Assembly: GCF_900187565.1 (NCBI RefSeq)
Contig: NZ_FYED01000010.1
Span: 62,001 to 126,000, forward strand
Length of the DNA stretch: 64,000 bases
Source: Pseudomonas sp. Irchel 3A7
GTDB taxonomy: Bacteria; Pseudomonadota; Gammaproteobacteria; Pseudomonadales; Pseudomonadaceae
Direction of reading: 5' to 3'
Position numbers and translations under genes: made by a program. Shown piece by piece: positions 35,487-43,869 of this stretch (the first letter of the stretch is position 1; each line of letters starts with the position of its first letter). The notes below the pieces were generated by a model, which did not search any database, was not told the origin of the DNA, and saw only the letters and a program-made list of their open reading frames with translations.

Positions 35487-36299
35487 TCAAAACTGTTTCA
35501 GACGCGTCAGCCAGCGTCCAGGCGGCACGCCATAGGTCTGGATAAACTGACGAGTCAAATGGCTTTGGTCGAAGAATCCCGTCGATAGGGCTGTTTCTGC
35601 CAACGGATAGCCCGACTTCAGCAGGACCCTGGCGAGATCAAGTCGTCGCTGAGTCATGTACCGATAGGGGCTCGTACCGTACAGCGCACGGAAGTCTCTG
35701 CTGAGGCTCCACCGATCCCGACCACTCGCCTGTGACAGTTCATCCAGTGTTACCACACGATCCAGCGCAGAATGAATAAACGCCCGTGCCCGCTCCGCAG
35801 CGACAAAGTCCAGTGCCTTGCGGGCCACCCTCCGCCCTGATACCTGATCCAGCGCCTGCGCCAGGTCATAAAGCACGTCGTCTTCCTCAAGCGGCTCCAT
35901 CGCGGAGTCCAGGTTGCACAACAACGCCCGAGTAGCGCGATACAAACGAGGGTCATCAGATAACCCCCCTTCAATAAACGGCAGCGGCTTGCCACCCAAT
36001 ATCTGCTGAATCAAAGCGGGCTGGATGTACACCATCCGATAACGAAACCCTTCCTCAGTACCTGCTTGACCGTCATGCACCTCATCAGGATGCAGCACCA
36101 GGATATTGCCAGGCAGACTGTGACGTTGGCAGCGACGGTACTGGAAGCTTTGCACGCCGGACAGGGTTGTGCCGATGGCATAAGTGTCGTGACGGTGGGG
36201 GGTGAAGCCATGCCCGTTAAAGAAAGCTTCGATGCGTTCCATTTTTTGGAGTTCGGGCGAGTATTTGACCCAGTCGCCAGCAGGAATGTGATCCGACAT
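35487..36299 (-). CDS. AraC-family regulator with cupin-like sensor domain
   Basis: A 270-residue AraC regulator. The N-terminal AraC-type cupin includes GFTPHRHDTYAIG and LVLHPDEVHDGQAG, and the C-terminal part has two helix-turn-helix motifs (TLDELSQASGRDRWSLSRDF and ALSTGFFDQSHLTRQFIQTYG). It is adjacent to the cupin gene on the same strand, and the pair probably works together. Composition is less GC-rich than flanking genes. Confidence 0.88.
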   Translation of the reverse strand: MSDHIPAGDWVKYSPELQKMERIEAFFNGHGFTPHRHDTYAIGTTLSGVQSFQYRRCQRHSLPGNILVLHPDEVHDGQAGTEEGFRYRMVYIQPALIQQILGGKPLPFIEGGLSDDPRLYRATRALLCNLDSAMEPLEEDDVLYDLAQALDQVSGRRVARKALDFVAAERARAFIHSALDRVVTLDELSQASGRDRWSLSRDFRALYGTSPYRYMTQRRLDLARVLLKSGYPLAETALSTGFFDQSHLTRQFIQTYGVPPGRWLTRLKQF

Positions 36300-36486
36300 A
36301 GTGCAGCACCAAGGCGATGATGGTTACACAGTACCAGACTCCACAAATGCCTTCAGGCACTCGGGTTCAGACCAATGACCGCAACAACACCGTCGTCAGC
36401 ATCACCACGCCAGGAGTGAGTTGCTAGCCCATGGATCGATGTTATCCTTCGCAAATAGCGTGATAAACAGTGTAAGTATGAGGCGT

Positions 36487-37404
36487 ATGAACACGAATCG
36501 TGATCAATTTCCTTTGCCTGAAGACCTCAAGGTTTTCCTCACCGTGGTGCGTAAAAATGGCTTCGCCAGCGCCGCTGAAGAGCTGGGCTACTCGCCGGCC
36601 TACATCAGCAAACGCATTTCCGTGCTGGAAACCACGCTGTCGACACGGCTGTTGCACCGCACCACCCGGCGTATTGCACTGACCGACGACGGCGAACGGG
36701 TGCGGGTGTGGGCCGAGAAACTGCTGGGCGACTTTGACGATTTTGTCGGTGAAATTTCCGAGGCCCGGCAGCAGCCCATGGGCTCGTTGCACATCTGCAG
36801 CAGCTTTGGTTTTGGCCGTAATCATGTCGCCCCGGCCATCTGCAAGTTGTCGCAGACCTACCCGAAACTGGAGATTCGCCTCGATGTGTTCGATCGGGTG
36901 GTGGATATCGTTGGCGAGGGGTTCGACCTGGAGATTCGTGTCGGCGATGACCTGCCGGGTCAGCACCTGGGTCGCAAGCTGGTGAGCAATCGGCGCGTGC
37001 TGTGTGCGACGCCGGAGTATCTGGCGCGGCGCGGAATGCCACACTCGCTGGCGGACTTGAAAGACCATGATTGCCTGGTGTTGAAAGAGCGCAACTATGC
37101 TTTCGGCGTGTGGAACCTGACCCGGAATGGGCAAGAGGAATCGGTGCGTGTCAGCGGCCCGTTGTCCTCCAACAGCGGCGAGATCGTTCTGGAGTGGGCC
37201 TTGAGCGGCGGCGGGATCCTGCTGCGTTCGATGTGGGACGTCAAACCGATGCTGGAGCAGGGGCGACTGGTGCAAGTGCTGCATGACTACACCCAGAGCG
37301 CCAATGTCTGGGCGGTCTATCCGACCCGGCTTAGCCAGTCGGCGAAATTGCGGGTTTGCGTCGAGTTTCTGGAAGATTACTTTCGCGATCTGTCAGTCGA
37401 ATGA
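36487..37404 (+). CDS. LysR-family regulator (DmlR-like)
   Basis: A 305-residue LysR protein starting at the ATG at 36487; an in-frame ATG at 36421 would add 22 non-homologous residues. The helix-turn-helix is GFASAAEELGYSPAYISKRI, and the effector domain has the DmlR-type CSSFGFGRNHVAPAICKL. DmlR activates D-malate use in E. coli. Here it converges with a leuCD-like hydro-lyase pair across a REPIN, a pairing that suggests control of a C4 or branched hydroxy-acid pathway. Confidence 0.85.
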   Translation: MNTNRDQFPLPEDLKVFLTVVRKNGFASAAEELGYSPAYISKRISVLETTLSTRLLHRTTRRIALTDDGERVRVWAEKLLGDFDDFVGEISEARQQPMGSLHICSSFGFGRNHVAPAICKLSQTYPKLEIRLDVFDRVVDIVGEGFDLEIRVGDDLPGQHLGRKLVSNRRVLCATPEYLARRGMPHSLADLKDHDCLVLKERNYAFGVWNLTRNGQEESVRVSGPLSSNSGEIVLEWALSGGGILLRSMWDVKPMLEQGRLVQVLHDYTQSANVWAVYPTRLSQSAKLRVCVEFLEDYFRDLSVE

Positions 37405-37412
37405 ATAGCCCT

Positions 37413-37505
37413 CTGTGGGAGCGAGCCTGCTCGCGAAAGCGGTGTATCAGGCGGCATTAACGTCGACTGATACAGCCTGTTCGCGAGCAGGCTCGCTCCC
37501 ACAGG
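37413..37505. repeat. paired REP (REPIN)
   Basis: CTGTGGGAGCGAGCCTGCTC at 37413 and GAGCAGGCTCGCTCCCACAG ending near 37504. It lies between the convergent LysR and leuD-like genes. Confidence 0.93.
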
Positions 37506-37520
37506 TACAGCGTACTTCCG

Positions 37521-38129
37521 TCAGGCTAGCCAGGGGTTGTCCGCCAGATGCTGCACCTCAAAACGGCGAATCTGCTCGGCACGCTGCAGCGTCGTGCCGA
37601 TGGCATCCAACCCCGATAGCAGCGATTGCTTGCGCAGCTGATCAATCTCGAACGGGATCACGCTGCTGTCAGCCAGCGCGATGGTTTGCTCCGGCAGGTT
37701 GACGCTGATCCGCGCCGTCGCTGCGACGCTGGTCACCTCGGCAATCTGCTTCAGTTGAGCCTCGCAAAGCTGGATCGCCAACACCCCGTTGCGCTGGCAG
37801 TTGTCATAGAAAATTCCGGCGAAACTCGTGCCGATCAAGGCCCGGATGCCCACTTGCTTCAAGCCCCAGACTGCGTGCTCGCGACTGGAGCCGCAGCCGA
37901 AGTTGGGGCCGACGACCAGAAAGGCTGCATCGTTCCAGGCGGGTTGGTTGAGGATGAACTCAGGATTGGGCTCGCCCGATTGCAGGAAGCGCAGATCGAA
38001 GAACAATCCCTGGTCCAGCCCCTGGCGATCGATGCCCTTGAGAAACTGCTTGGGCATGATCACATCGGTGTCGATGTTGGCTGCCAGCAGTGGCGCGGCA
38101 CTGCCGCTGACCGTAGTGAAAGGTTGCAT
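37521..38129 (-). CDS. leuD: 3-isopropylmalate dehydratase small-subunit-type protein (LeuD family)
   Basis: A 202-residue swivel-domain subunit. Features are NIDTDVIMPKQFLKG near residue 19 and NFGCGSSREHAVWGL, the substrate-binding loop of the family. It pairs with the LeuC-type large subunit encoded 3 bases upstream. Pseudomonas normally carries leucine-pathway leuCD elsewhere, so this may be a second pair acting on a related 2-alkylmalate; that cannot be settled from this window. Confidence 0.85.
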   Translation of the reverse strand: MQPFTTVSGSAAPLLAANIDTDVIMPKQFLKGIDRQGLDQGLFFDLRFLQSGEPNPEFILNQPAWNDAAFLVVGPNFGCGSSREHAVWGLKQVGIRALIGTSFAGIFYDNCQRNGVLAIQLCEAQLKQIAEVTSVAATARISVNLPEQTIALADSSVIPFEIDQLRKQSLLSGLDAIGTTLQRAEQIRRFEVQHLADNPWLA

Positions 38130-38132
38130 GGT

Positions 38133-39554
38133 TCAAGCCTCCAGAGCGAATGAGCGGACGTCGGTCAAATGCCCGGTGATCGCGGCGGCCGCGACCATCG
38201 CCGGGCTCATCAGGTGCGTGCGCGCACCGGCACCCTGACGGCCTTCAAAGTTGCGATTGGTACTGGAGGCGCAGCGGTCGCCCGGCGCGAGTACATCGTC
38301 ATTCATGGCCAGGCACATCGAGCAACCGGATTGCCGCCACTCGAAACCGGCATCGAGGAAGACCTGCGCCAGCCCCTCGCTTTCAGCCTGATTGCGAACC
38401 AGTGTCGAGCCGGGAACGATCATCGCCCGTACATGAGCGGCCACGCGTTTGCCACGTACGACACGGGCGACGTCACGCAGATCCTCGATGCGCGCGTTGG
38501 TGCAGGAACCGATGAAGGCATGGCTGATCATCACGTCGGTCAGGGGCATGCCGGGCTTCAGGCCCATGTAGTCGAGGGCGCGCTGTATGCCCTGGCGCAG
38601 GATCAGGTCCGGCTGGCTGGCGGGGTCCGGGACACGGCTACCGACCGGTGCGGCCTGATCGGGGCTGGTGCCCCAGGTGACCATGGGCTCCAAGGCACTG
38701 ACATCAAGGGTCACCTCGCGATCGAACAGGGCGCCTTCATCACTATGAAGACCTCTCCATGTGGCGACAGCCTGTTCCCACAACTCGTCCCGGGGCGCGC
38801 GTGGTTTGTTTTGCAGGTAGGCAAACACCTTGTCATCCGGCGCCATGAACGCACCCCGGGCGCCAGCCTCGACGGCCATGTTGCAAATGGTCATGCGCGC
38901 TTCCACGCTGAGTTCGGCGATCGCTGGACCTGCGAATTCAATCGCATAACCCGTGGCCCCCGAGGCTCCGATTTTTTCGATCAGGGCCATGATGATGTCC
39001 TTGGACGTCAGCCCGCTGCCGAGCAAGCCGTTGACTGTCACGCGCATCGTCTTCAGGCGTTTGTAGACCAGGGTTTGCGAGGCCAGCAGGTGTTCGATTT
39101 CAGAGGTGCCGATACCAAACCCGAACGCACCCAGGGCGCCGTAGGTGGTGGTGTGGCTGTCGCCGGCAGCGACGACCATGCCTGGCAGGATAAAACCTTG
39201 TTCCGGGGCCACCACATGTTCGATCCCCTGGCGTTTATCCAGCACGTCGAACAACTCGATGCCGAAATCACGGCAGTTTTCTTCGAAGTACGAAACCTGA
39301 CGTGCACCCCCGGCATCCGCCATCGTGGCAATGCGTGTCGGGGTCGTGGGGTTCACATGGTCGACCACGGCCAGCGTCGCGCCCGGACGCCAGACGCAGC
39401 GCCCCGACTCGCGCAGACCGCTGAAGGCCTGCGGACTGGTGTATTCGTTGGCGACCTGGCGATCGACGTACAACAGCACATGGCCCTGGTCGTCGAGTTC
39501 GCAAACGGTGTGACTGTCGATGTGCTTCTGGTAGAGCGTTCTTGGACGGGTCAT
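38133..39554 (-). CDS. leuC: 3-isopropylmalate dehydratase large-subunit-type protein (LeuC family)
   Basis: A 473-residue aconitase-family large subunit. The [4Fe-4S] cysteines are in GSCTNARIEDL and SGCSMCLAMNDD. Other motifs are GDSHTTTYGALGAFGFGIGTSE and the N-terminal HVVDHVNPTTP-like VDHVNP. Forms the active hydro-lyase with the small subunit directly downstream. It is divergent from nothing close: a 460-base gap separates it from the GntR gene at 40015. Confidence 0.88.
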   Translation of the reverse strand: MTRPRTLYQKHIDSHTVCELDDQGHVLLYVDRQVANEYTSPQAFSGLRESGRCVWRPGATLAVVDHVNPTTPTRIATMADAGGARQVSYFEENCRDFGIELFDVLDKRQGIEHVVAPEQGFILPGMVVAAGDSHTTTYGALGAFGFGIGTSEIEHLLASQTLVYKRLKTMRVTVNGLLGSGLTSKDIIMALIEKIGASGATGYAIEFAGPAIAELSVEARMTICNMAVEAGARGAFMAPDDKVFAYLQNKPRAPRDELWEQAVATWRGLHSDEGALFDREVTLDVSALEPMVTWGTSPDQAAPVGSRVPDPASQPDLILRQGIQRALDYMGLKPGMPLTDVMISHAFIGSCTNARIEDLRDVARVVRGKRVAAHVRAMIVPGSTLVRNQAESEGLAQVFLDAGFEWRQSGCSMCLAMNDDVLAPGDRCASSTNRNFEGRQGAGARTHLMSPAMVAAAAITGHLTDVRSFALEA

Positions 39555-40014
39555 GGAATGGGCTCGTTAATCGGTCTTGTGCGAGATCACGGGTTCTGAC
39601 GCATGGATAGAATATTCGTCGCGGATCTTGCATCAAGGGTCATAAAGTGAATGCTTTGCGCACGATTTGTGAATAATCGCCAAGTCACTCACGCGACCAT
39701 CCATGGCCGGAAATGGAGTTGGCGGTCCCGAGCATGTCGCACAGCGGCAACCCATTGCGTGGACTGGATCAATACCGGCCATTCAGGCCATTCAATTCGC
39801 GACAGAAAACATTCCTGTTAACGACCACCTCAATTCACGCACGTAAATCCAAGCCCCTGTTTTTCAAGGGTTTGAGCGATTTTGCACGTGTGTTCTTACA
39901 GTATTTTCTGTGTATACATAAAAAATACAAAGCATTGACGGTACCCGAAACCCGTGCGAATCTGATTTCAACACGATGACATAAGCGCTGATTTGCCTGC
40001 CCTGGAGGTCTTTT
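39555..40014. other. intergenic region between leuC-like and GntR genes
   Basis: A 460-base divergent gap. The part at 39600-39700 should hold the leuC-like promoter. The part at 39810-39960 is AT-rich and carries a 28-bp palindrome at 39901-39928, most likely the GntR operator. No coding frame looks real. Confidence 0.6.
39901..39928. promoter_or_regulatory. 28-bp palindrome, candidate GntR/FadR operator
   Basis: The outer arms GTATTTT (39901-39907) and AAAATAC (39922-39928) and the central TGTATACA (39911-39918) share one centre; 12 of 14 position pairs match. It lies 87 bases upstream of the GntR gene start and is the most symmetric site in that gap. Confidence 0.7.
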
Positions 40015-40701
40015 GTGAAAAACGGCAAGAGCACTCTTTACGACGACCTCAAGCGTCAGATCCTCACCATGGAACTGGACCCAGACGAGGCGCTGGACGA
40101 GGTGGCGATCAGCGAACGCTACGGTCTCTCACGCACCCCGGTGCGCGAGGTGTTCCGGCGCCTGGCCGGTGAGGGCTACATCGATATCCGGGAAAACCGG
40201 GGCGCGCGGGTGATTCCGATGAACCATTCGACGTTGCGCAACTTCTTCCTGGTCGCACCGATGGTCTACGCGGCGATCGGTCGCCTGGCAGTGCAAAACT
40301 TCAAGGCCCACCAACTGGTCGACCTCAAGGAAACCCAGCGCCGTTTCCGCGCTGCGACGGTGTCCCGCGATGCGCTGATGATGGTGGTGGAGAACAATCG
40401 CTTTCACGCGATCATGGGTGAAATGGCCGGTAATCAGTATCTGGAACCCAGCCTGGAGCGATTGCTGATTGATCACGCACGCATCGGCCATACATTTTTC
40501 CGTCCTCGCGACGAGGACACGGAACGACGCCTTGAACTTTCAGCCGAGCATCACGATTCATTTATTGTCGCTATCGAAAATCGTGACGAGAGCGCCGTGG
40601 TGGATCTGGTGTTTGAACATTGGGAGCTTTCCCGCGAAAACATGGAAATGTTTATAGCGCCTCAAGGGATGAAAGCGGACCTTCCGTTTGCATTTAAATA
40701 A
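40015..40701 (+). CDS. GntR/FadR-family transcriptional regulator (paralogue 1)
   Basis: A 228-residue regulator with a GTG start preceded by GGAGG. The winged helix is in the first 70 residues (EALDEVAISERYGLSRTPVREVFRRL), and the FadR C-terminal helical domain has conserved metal/ligand residues (NNRFHAIMGEMAGN, SAEHHDSFIVAIENRD). It is clearly related to the regulator at 46322 (shared PSLERLLIDHAR and AIEN segments). It precedes the betaine-type binding-protein gene, and a symmetric operator candidate lies upstream. Confidence 0.88.
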   Translation: MKNGKSTLYDDLKRQILTMELDPDEALDEVAISERYGLSRTPVREVFRRLAGEGYIDIRENRGARVIPMNHSTLRNFFLVAPMVYAAIGRLAVQNFKAHQLVDLKETQRRFRAATVSRDALMMVVENNRFHAIMGEMAGNQYLEPSLERLLIDHARIGHTFFRPRDEDTERRLELSAEHHDSFIVAIENRDESAVVDLVFEHWELSRENMEMFIAPQGMKADLPFAFK

Positions 40702-40885
40702 TATTGATCCCGGCCCGATCAATAAAAATTTCTGCCCCCGCGGCAGACTGCATTGAGTGTCAATTCAAGTGTGAGTTGACAGGCAATAAACGCTGAACCG
40801 GATGGTGGACTTAAGGTTTCACACCACGGGCTTCTATTGTTTAGAGGCTGATAAAAACAGATTTCATCGAAGATCGAGGAACGCC

Positions 40886-41737
40886 ATGAACAAGTTTTTT
40901 AAGGCAGTCTGCGCGGTCGCGCTTATGGGCATGGCAATACTGCCTGTTCACGCGGAAGAAAAGACCATTACGGTGGGTACTTTGTCATGGGAGGATTTGA
41001 CGCCCATTACCGGTATTACCAAAAAAGTACTTGAAGACTCCGGTTATACCGTAAAAGTTATCGAGTTCTCCGAGTGGGGCATCGCCTACGCGGCGCTGAC
41101 CAAAGGCGATATCCAGGTGCTGGCTTCGCAGACCGACTATGCGGCGCACGATTACTGGAACAAGAACAAGAACCGCCTGGAAAAACTGTCGCCGGTGTCC
41201 TACGGCCTCTATCAGGCCATTGCGGTGCCCAAGTACGTCGACATCGACTCGCTCGAACAGCTCAATGACAACGCCGACAAGTTCGGCGGGAAAATCATCG
41301 GTATCGAACCGGGCTCGGGCCTGATGAGTGATGCCACCAAGGCGGTCAAGGACTACGGCATCAAGCTGCAACTGCTTGAAGGCAGTACCGCGGCCATGAC
41401 TGCAGCATTGAAGTCGGCGGTCGATCGTAAAGAGTGGGTGGCGGTGACTGTCTGGGAGCCGTCCTGGATGGCGCAGAAGTTTGATCTGAAGTTCCTCAAG
41501 GATCCAAAAGGCGTATTTCCGCCGCCACAAGGTTACTACTGGATCGGACATAAGGGTTTTACCCAGGAATACCCGCATGCCCGTGAAGTCATTGCCAGTG
41601 TTTATGTTCCACTGGGCGATATCACAAATATAAATGGCCAGGTTAAAGACGGAAAAAGCATGGAACAGGCGGTAAACGACTGGACTACCAAAAATGCTGA
41701 CCTGTTGAAGCGTTGGGAAAATATCAAGAAGCCATAA
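40886..41737 (+). CDS. glycine-betaine/quaternary-amine ABC transporter substrate-binding protein
   Basis: A 283-residue OpuAC-family periplasmic protein. The signal peptide covers about residues 1-22 (ending LPVHAEE). Family features are TVGTLSWEDLTPITG, VQVLASQTDYAAHDYWN-like and WVAVTVWEPSWMAQ, the last with aromatic residues that often cage a quaternary ammonium group. The ATG at 40886 has GAGGAACGCC before it. The ATPase and permease genes follow 168 bases later, after a REPIN. Confidence 0.9.
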   Translation: MNKFFKAVCAVALMGMAILPVHAEEKTITVGTLSWEDLTPITGITKKVLEDSGYTVKVIEFSEWGIAYAALTKGDIQVLASQTDYAAHDYWNKNKNRLEKLSPVSYGLYQAIAVPKYVDIDSLEQLNDNADKFGGKIIGIEPGSGLMSDATKAVKDYGIKLQLLEGSTAAMTAALKSAVDRKEWVAVTVWEPSWMAQKFDLKFLKDPKGVFPPPQGYYWIGHKGFTQEYPHAREVIASVYVPLGDITNINGQVKDGKSMEQAVNDWTTKNADLLKRWENIKKP

Positions 41738-41740
41738 TCA

Positions 41741-41841
41741 TGTAGGAGCGAGCTTGCTCGCGATGGAATTAAGGGCGACGCGTTCAGTCAGACGCCCCTC
41801 GTTATCGTTAACGTCCATCGCGAGCGAGCTCGCTCCTACAG
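41741..41841. repeat. paired REP (REPIN), TGTAGGAGC type
   Basis: TGTAGGAGCGAGCTTGCTCG at 41741 and CGAGCGAGCTCGCTCCTACA ending at 41840. It lies between the binding-protein and ATPase genes of one transporter. Confidence 0.92.
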
Positions 41842-41905
41842 TCATGCCACTGCCGAGTTTTGATCAATTAGAAAAACCAGCAAAACTGGTTCAATAGGCA
41901 AAAAA

Positions 41906-43024
41906 ATGAATACGGTCAAAATAGACACTAACGAATTGCTCGTGGATTGTCAGTCAGTCTGGAAAATCTTCGGTCAGAACGCCAAGGCGGCGATGGATGC
42001 TGTGGTGCAAAAGGGACTCAGTAAAACCCAGATCCTGCAGGATTATGGCTGTGTGGTCGGGGTCTCTGATGTCAGTCTCCAGGTCCGTCGTGGCGAGATC
42101 TTTTGCATCATGGGACTGTCCGGTAGTGGCAAGTCCACCCTCATCAGGCTACTCAACAAGCTGATCACCCCCAGTTCCGGCAAGGTTCTGGTCAAAGGCA
42201 ATGACCTTGCCGCCCTGTCTCCCGCGAAACTGCGGGAAGTCAGGGCACGCAACATCGGCATGGTGTTCCAGAGTGTCGCCTTGCTGCCCAATCGCACGGT
42301 GCTGGAAAACACCGCGTTTGGCCTGGAAGTGCAGGGCGTCGGTAAAGCCGAGCGCTATCAGGTGGCGGAGCGGGCATTGGCCAAGGTCGGCTTGACCGAC
42401 TGGTCTTCGCGTTACCCCAGTGAACTGTCCGGCGGGATGCAGCAACGGGTCGGTCTGGCGCGGGCCATTACCGCAGACCCTGAAGTCATCCTGATGGACG
42501 AACCCTTCAGTGCGCTGGATCCGCTGATTCGTCGGCAGTTGCAGGATGAATTCCGCCAGTTGACCAAGGACCTTGGCAAGTCCGCGGTGTTCATTACCCA
42601 CGACCTGGAAGAGGCCATCCGCATCGGCGATCGCATCGCGATCATGAAAGATGGGGTGATCATCCAGGTCGGCACCGCCGAAGAGATTGTCCTCAATCCG
42701 GCGGATGACTACGTGGCCGAGTTTGTTGCCGGCATTTCCCGCTTGCACCTGGTCAAGGCCCATTCGGTCATGACCCCGGTGGCGGCATTCCAGGGGGCCA
42801 ATCCATCCTGTGATCTCACGCGGCTGCCGAAAGCCTCGGCGGAAGCCGATCTCGACGAACTGATCGGCCTGACCACGCAATCCAGCCTTGAAGCCATCAC
42901 CGTCGTGAAAAACGGTGTGGTGGTGGGGGTGATCACCCCCCGCGATCTGCTGCGAGGCGTGCAGGGTCTGCCGAATGAAGTCGCGGCTGAACACGCGGCC
43001 ACCGTCCTGGAGGCGTCGACATGA
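41906..43024 (+). CDS. quaternary-amine ABC transporter ATPase (ProV/OpuAA-like)
   Basis: A 372-residue ATPase. Walker A is GLSGSGKST (residues 70-78), the signature is LSGGMQQRVGLARA and Walker B is VILMDEPFSALDP. The N-terminal extension with VVQKGLSKTQIL and a C-terminal partial CBS-type region (about 280-372) are usual for glycine-betaine ATPases. Its stop overlaps the first permease start (ATGA at 43021-43024). Confidence 0.93.
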   Translation: MNTVKIDTNELLVDCQSVWKIFGQNAKAAMDAVVQKGLSKTQILQDYGCVVGVSDVSLQVRRGEIFCIMGLSGSGKSTLIRLLNKLITPSSGKVLVKGNDLAALSPAKLREVRARNIGMVFQSVALLPNRTVLENTAFGLEVQGVGKAERYQVAERALAKVGLTDWSSRYPSELSGGMQQRVGLARAITADPEVILMDEPFSALDPLIRRQLQDEFRQLTKDLGKSAVFITHDLEEAIRIGDRIAIMKDGVIIQVGTAEEIVLNPADDYVAEFVAGISRLHLVKAHSVMTPVAAFQGANPSCDLTRLPKASAEADLDELIGLTTQSSLEAITVVKNGVVVGVITPRDLLRGVQGLPNEVAAEHAATVLEAST

Positions 43025-43869
43025 GTACGCCCGATTTTTCCTCGCAATTCGACTCGGCTGTCGACTCCGGCCTGGAGTGGCTTTCCGAGAACGGCGAGTT
43101 CGTATTCGAGACCTTCAATACGGTATTGGAAGGTATTTTCAAAGGCGTGTTGTGGTGCCTGGCCTACCCACCGTATTACGTGATTGCGATTCTCTTTGGC
43201 CTGATCGGCTGGCGCATGGTGGGGCTTCGCTTTGCCGTACTGTCGGCCCTGGCGTTGCTCGCCTGTGCCATGATCGGCCTGTGGCCGGAGACGGTGAGTA
43301 CGCTGGCATTGGTGCTCACGGCCACGGTATTGGCCTTGATGGTCGCCGTTCCTTTGGGCGTGTTGGCGGGGCTGGCGCCGGTATTCGATCGCGTGGTCGA
43401 TCCTTGCCTCGACCTGGTCCAGACCATGCCGCCCTACATCTACCTGCTGCCGGCCATTGCATTGCTCGGCTACGGTCCGGCCACGGCCTTGTTGGCGACC
43501 TTTATTGTGGCGGTGCCACCCGCGCTGCGCCTGACTTCCCTGGGTATTCGCATGACGCCCAAAGAGTTCATCGAGTTGGGCGAGGCCAGCGGGGTCACCG
43601 GGTTGCAGATGTTCTTCAAGATTCGCCTGCCGTTCGCCATGCCCAGCATCATGGCCGGGGTCAACCAGAGCCTGATGATGGCCTTCGGCATGGTGGTGAT
43701 CGCCGGGATTGTCGGCTCCGGCGGTCTCGGTGAATCGATCTACGGTGCCGTGCGAACGCTGGATATTGCCAAGTCGATCAACGCGGCGATTGCCATCGTG
43801 ATTCTGACCATGATCCTCGATCGGCTCGCACAGAGTGCGGCGCGGTCGCGGATGGGAGACAACCAATGA
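43021..43869 (+). CDS. quaternary-amine ABC transporter permease 1 (ProW-like)
   Basis: A 282-residue inner-membrane permease with about six helices and the ABC-coupling loop FIELGEASGVTGLQMFFKIRLP, which resembles the EAA motif. It also has VQTMPPYIYLLPAIALLGYG, the substrate-path helix conserved in betaine permeases. Overlaps the ATPase before it and the second permease after it by four bases each. Confidence 0.92.
   Translation: MSTPDFSSQFDSAVDSGLEWLSENGEFVFETFNTVLEGIFKGVLWCLAYPPYYVIAILFGLIGWRMVGLRFAVLSALALLACAMIGLWPETVSTLALVLTATVLALMVAVPLGVLAGLAPVFDRVVDPCLDLVQTMPPYIYLLPAIALLGYGPATALLATFIVAVPPALRLTSLGIRMTPKEFIELGEASGVTGLQMFFKIRLPFAMPSIMAGVNQSLMMAFGMVVIAGIVGSGGLGESIYGAVRTLDIAKSINAAIAIVILTMILDRLAQSAARSRMGDNQ

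Noticed and set aside
38169..39599. 476-codon plus-strand frame opposite leuC-like
   Set aside because: It mirrors a gene with Fe-S motifs; composition is that of a shadow frame.
40703..40723. ATTGATC/GATCAAT hairpin as a terminator after GntR
   Set aside because: The stem is short and is followed by A-rich rather than T-rich sequence on the coding strand. It could equally be a minor operator, so it is not listed.
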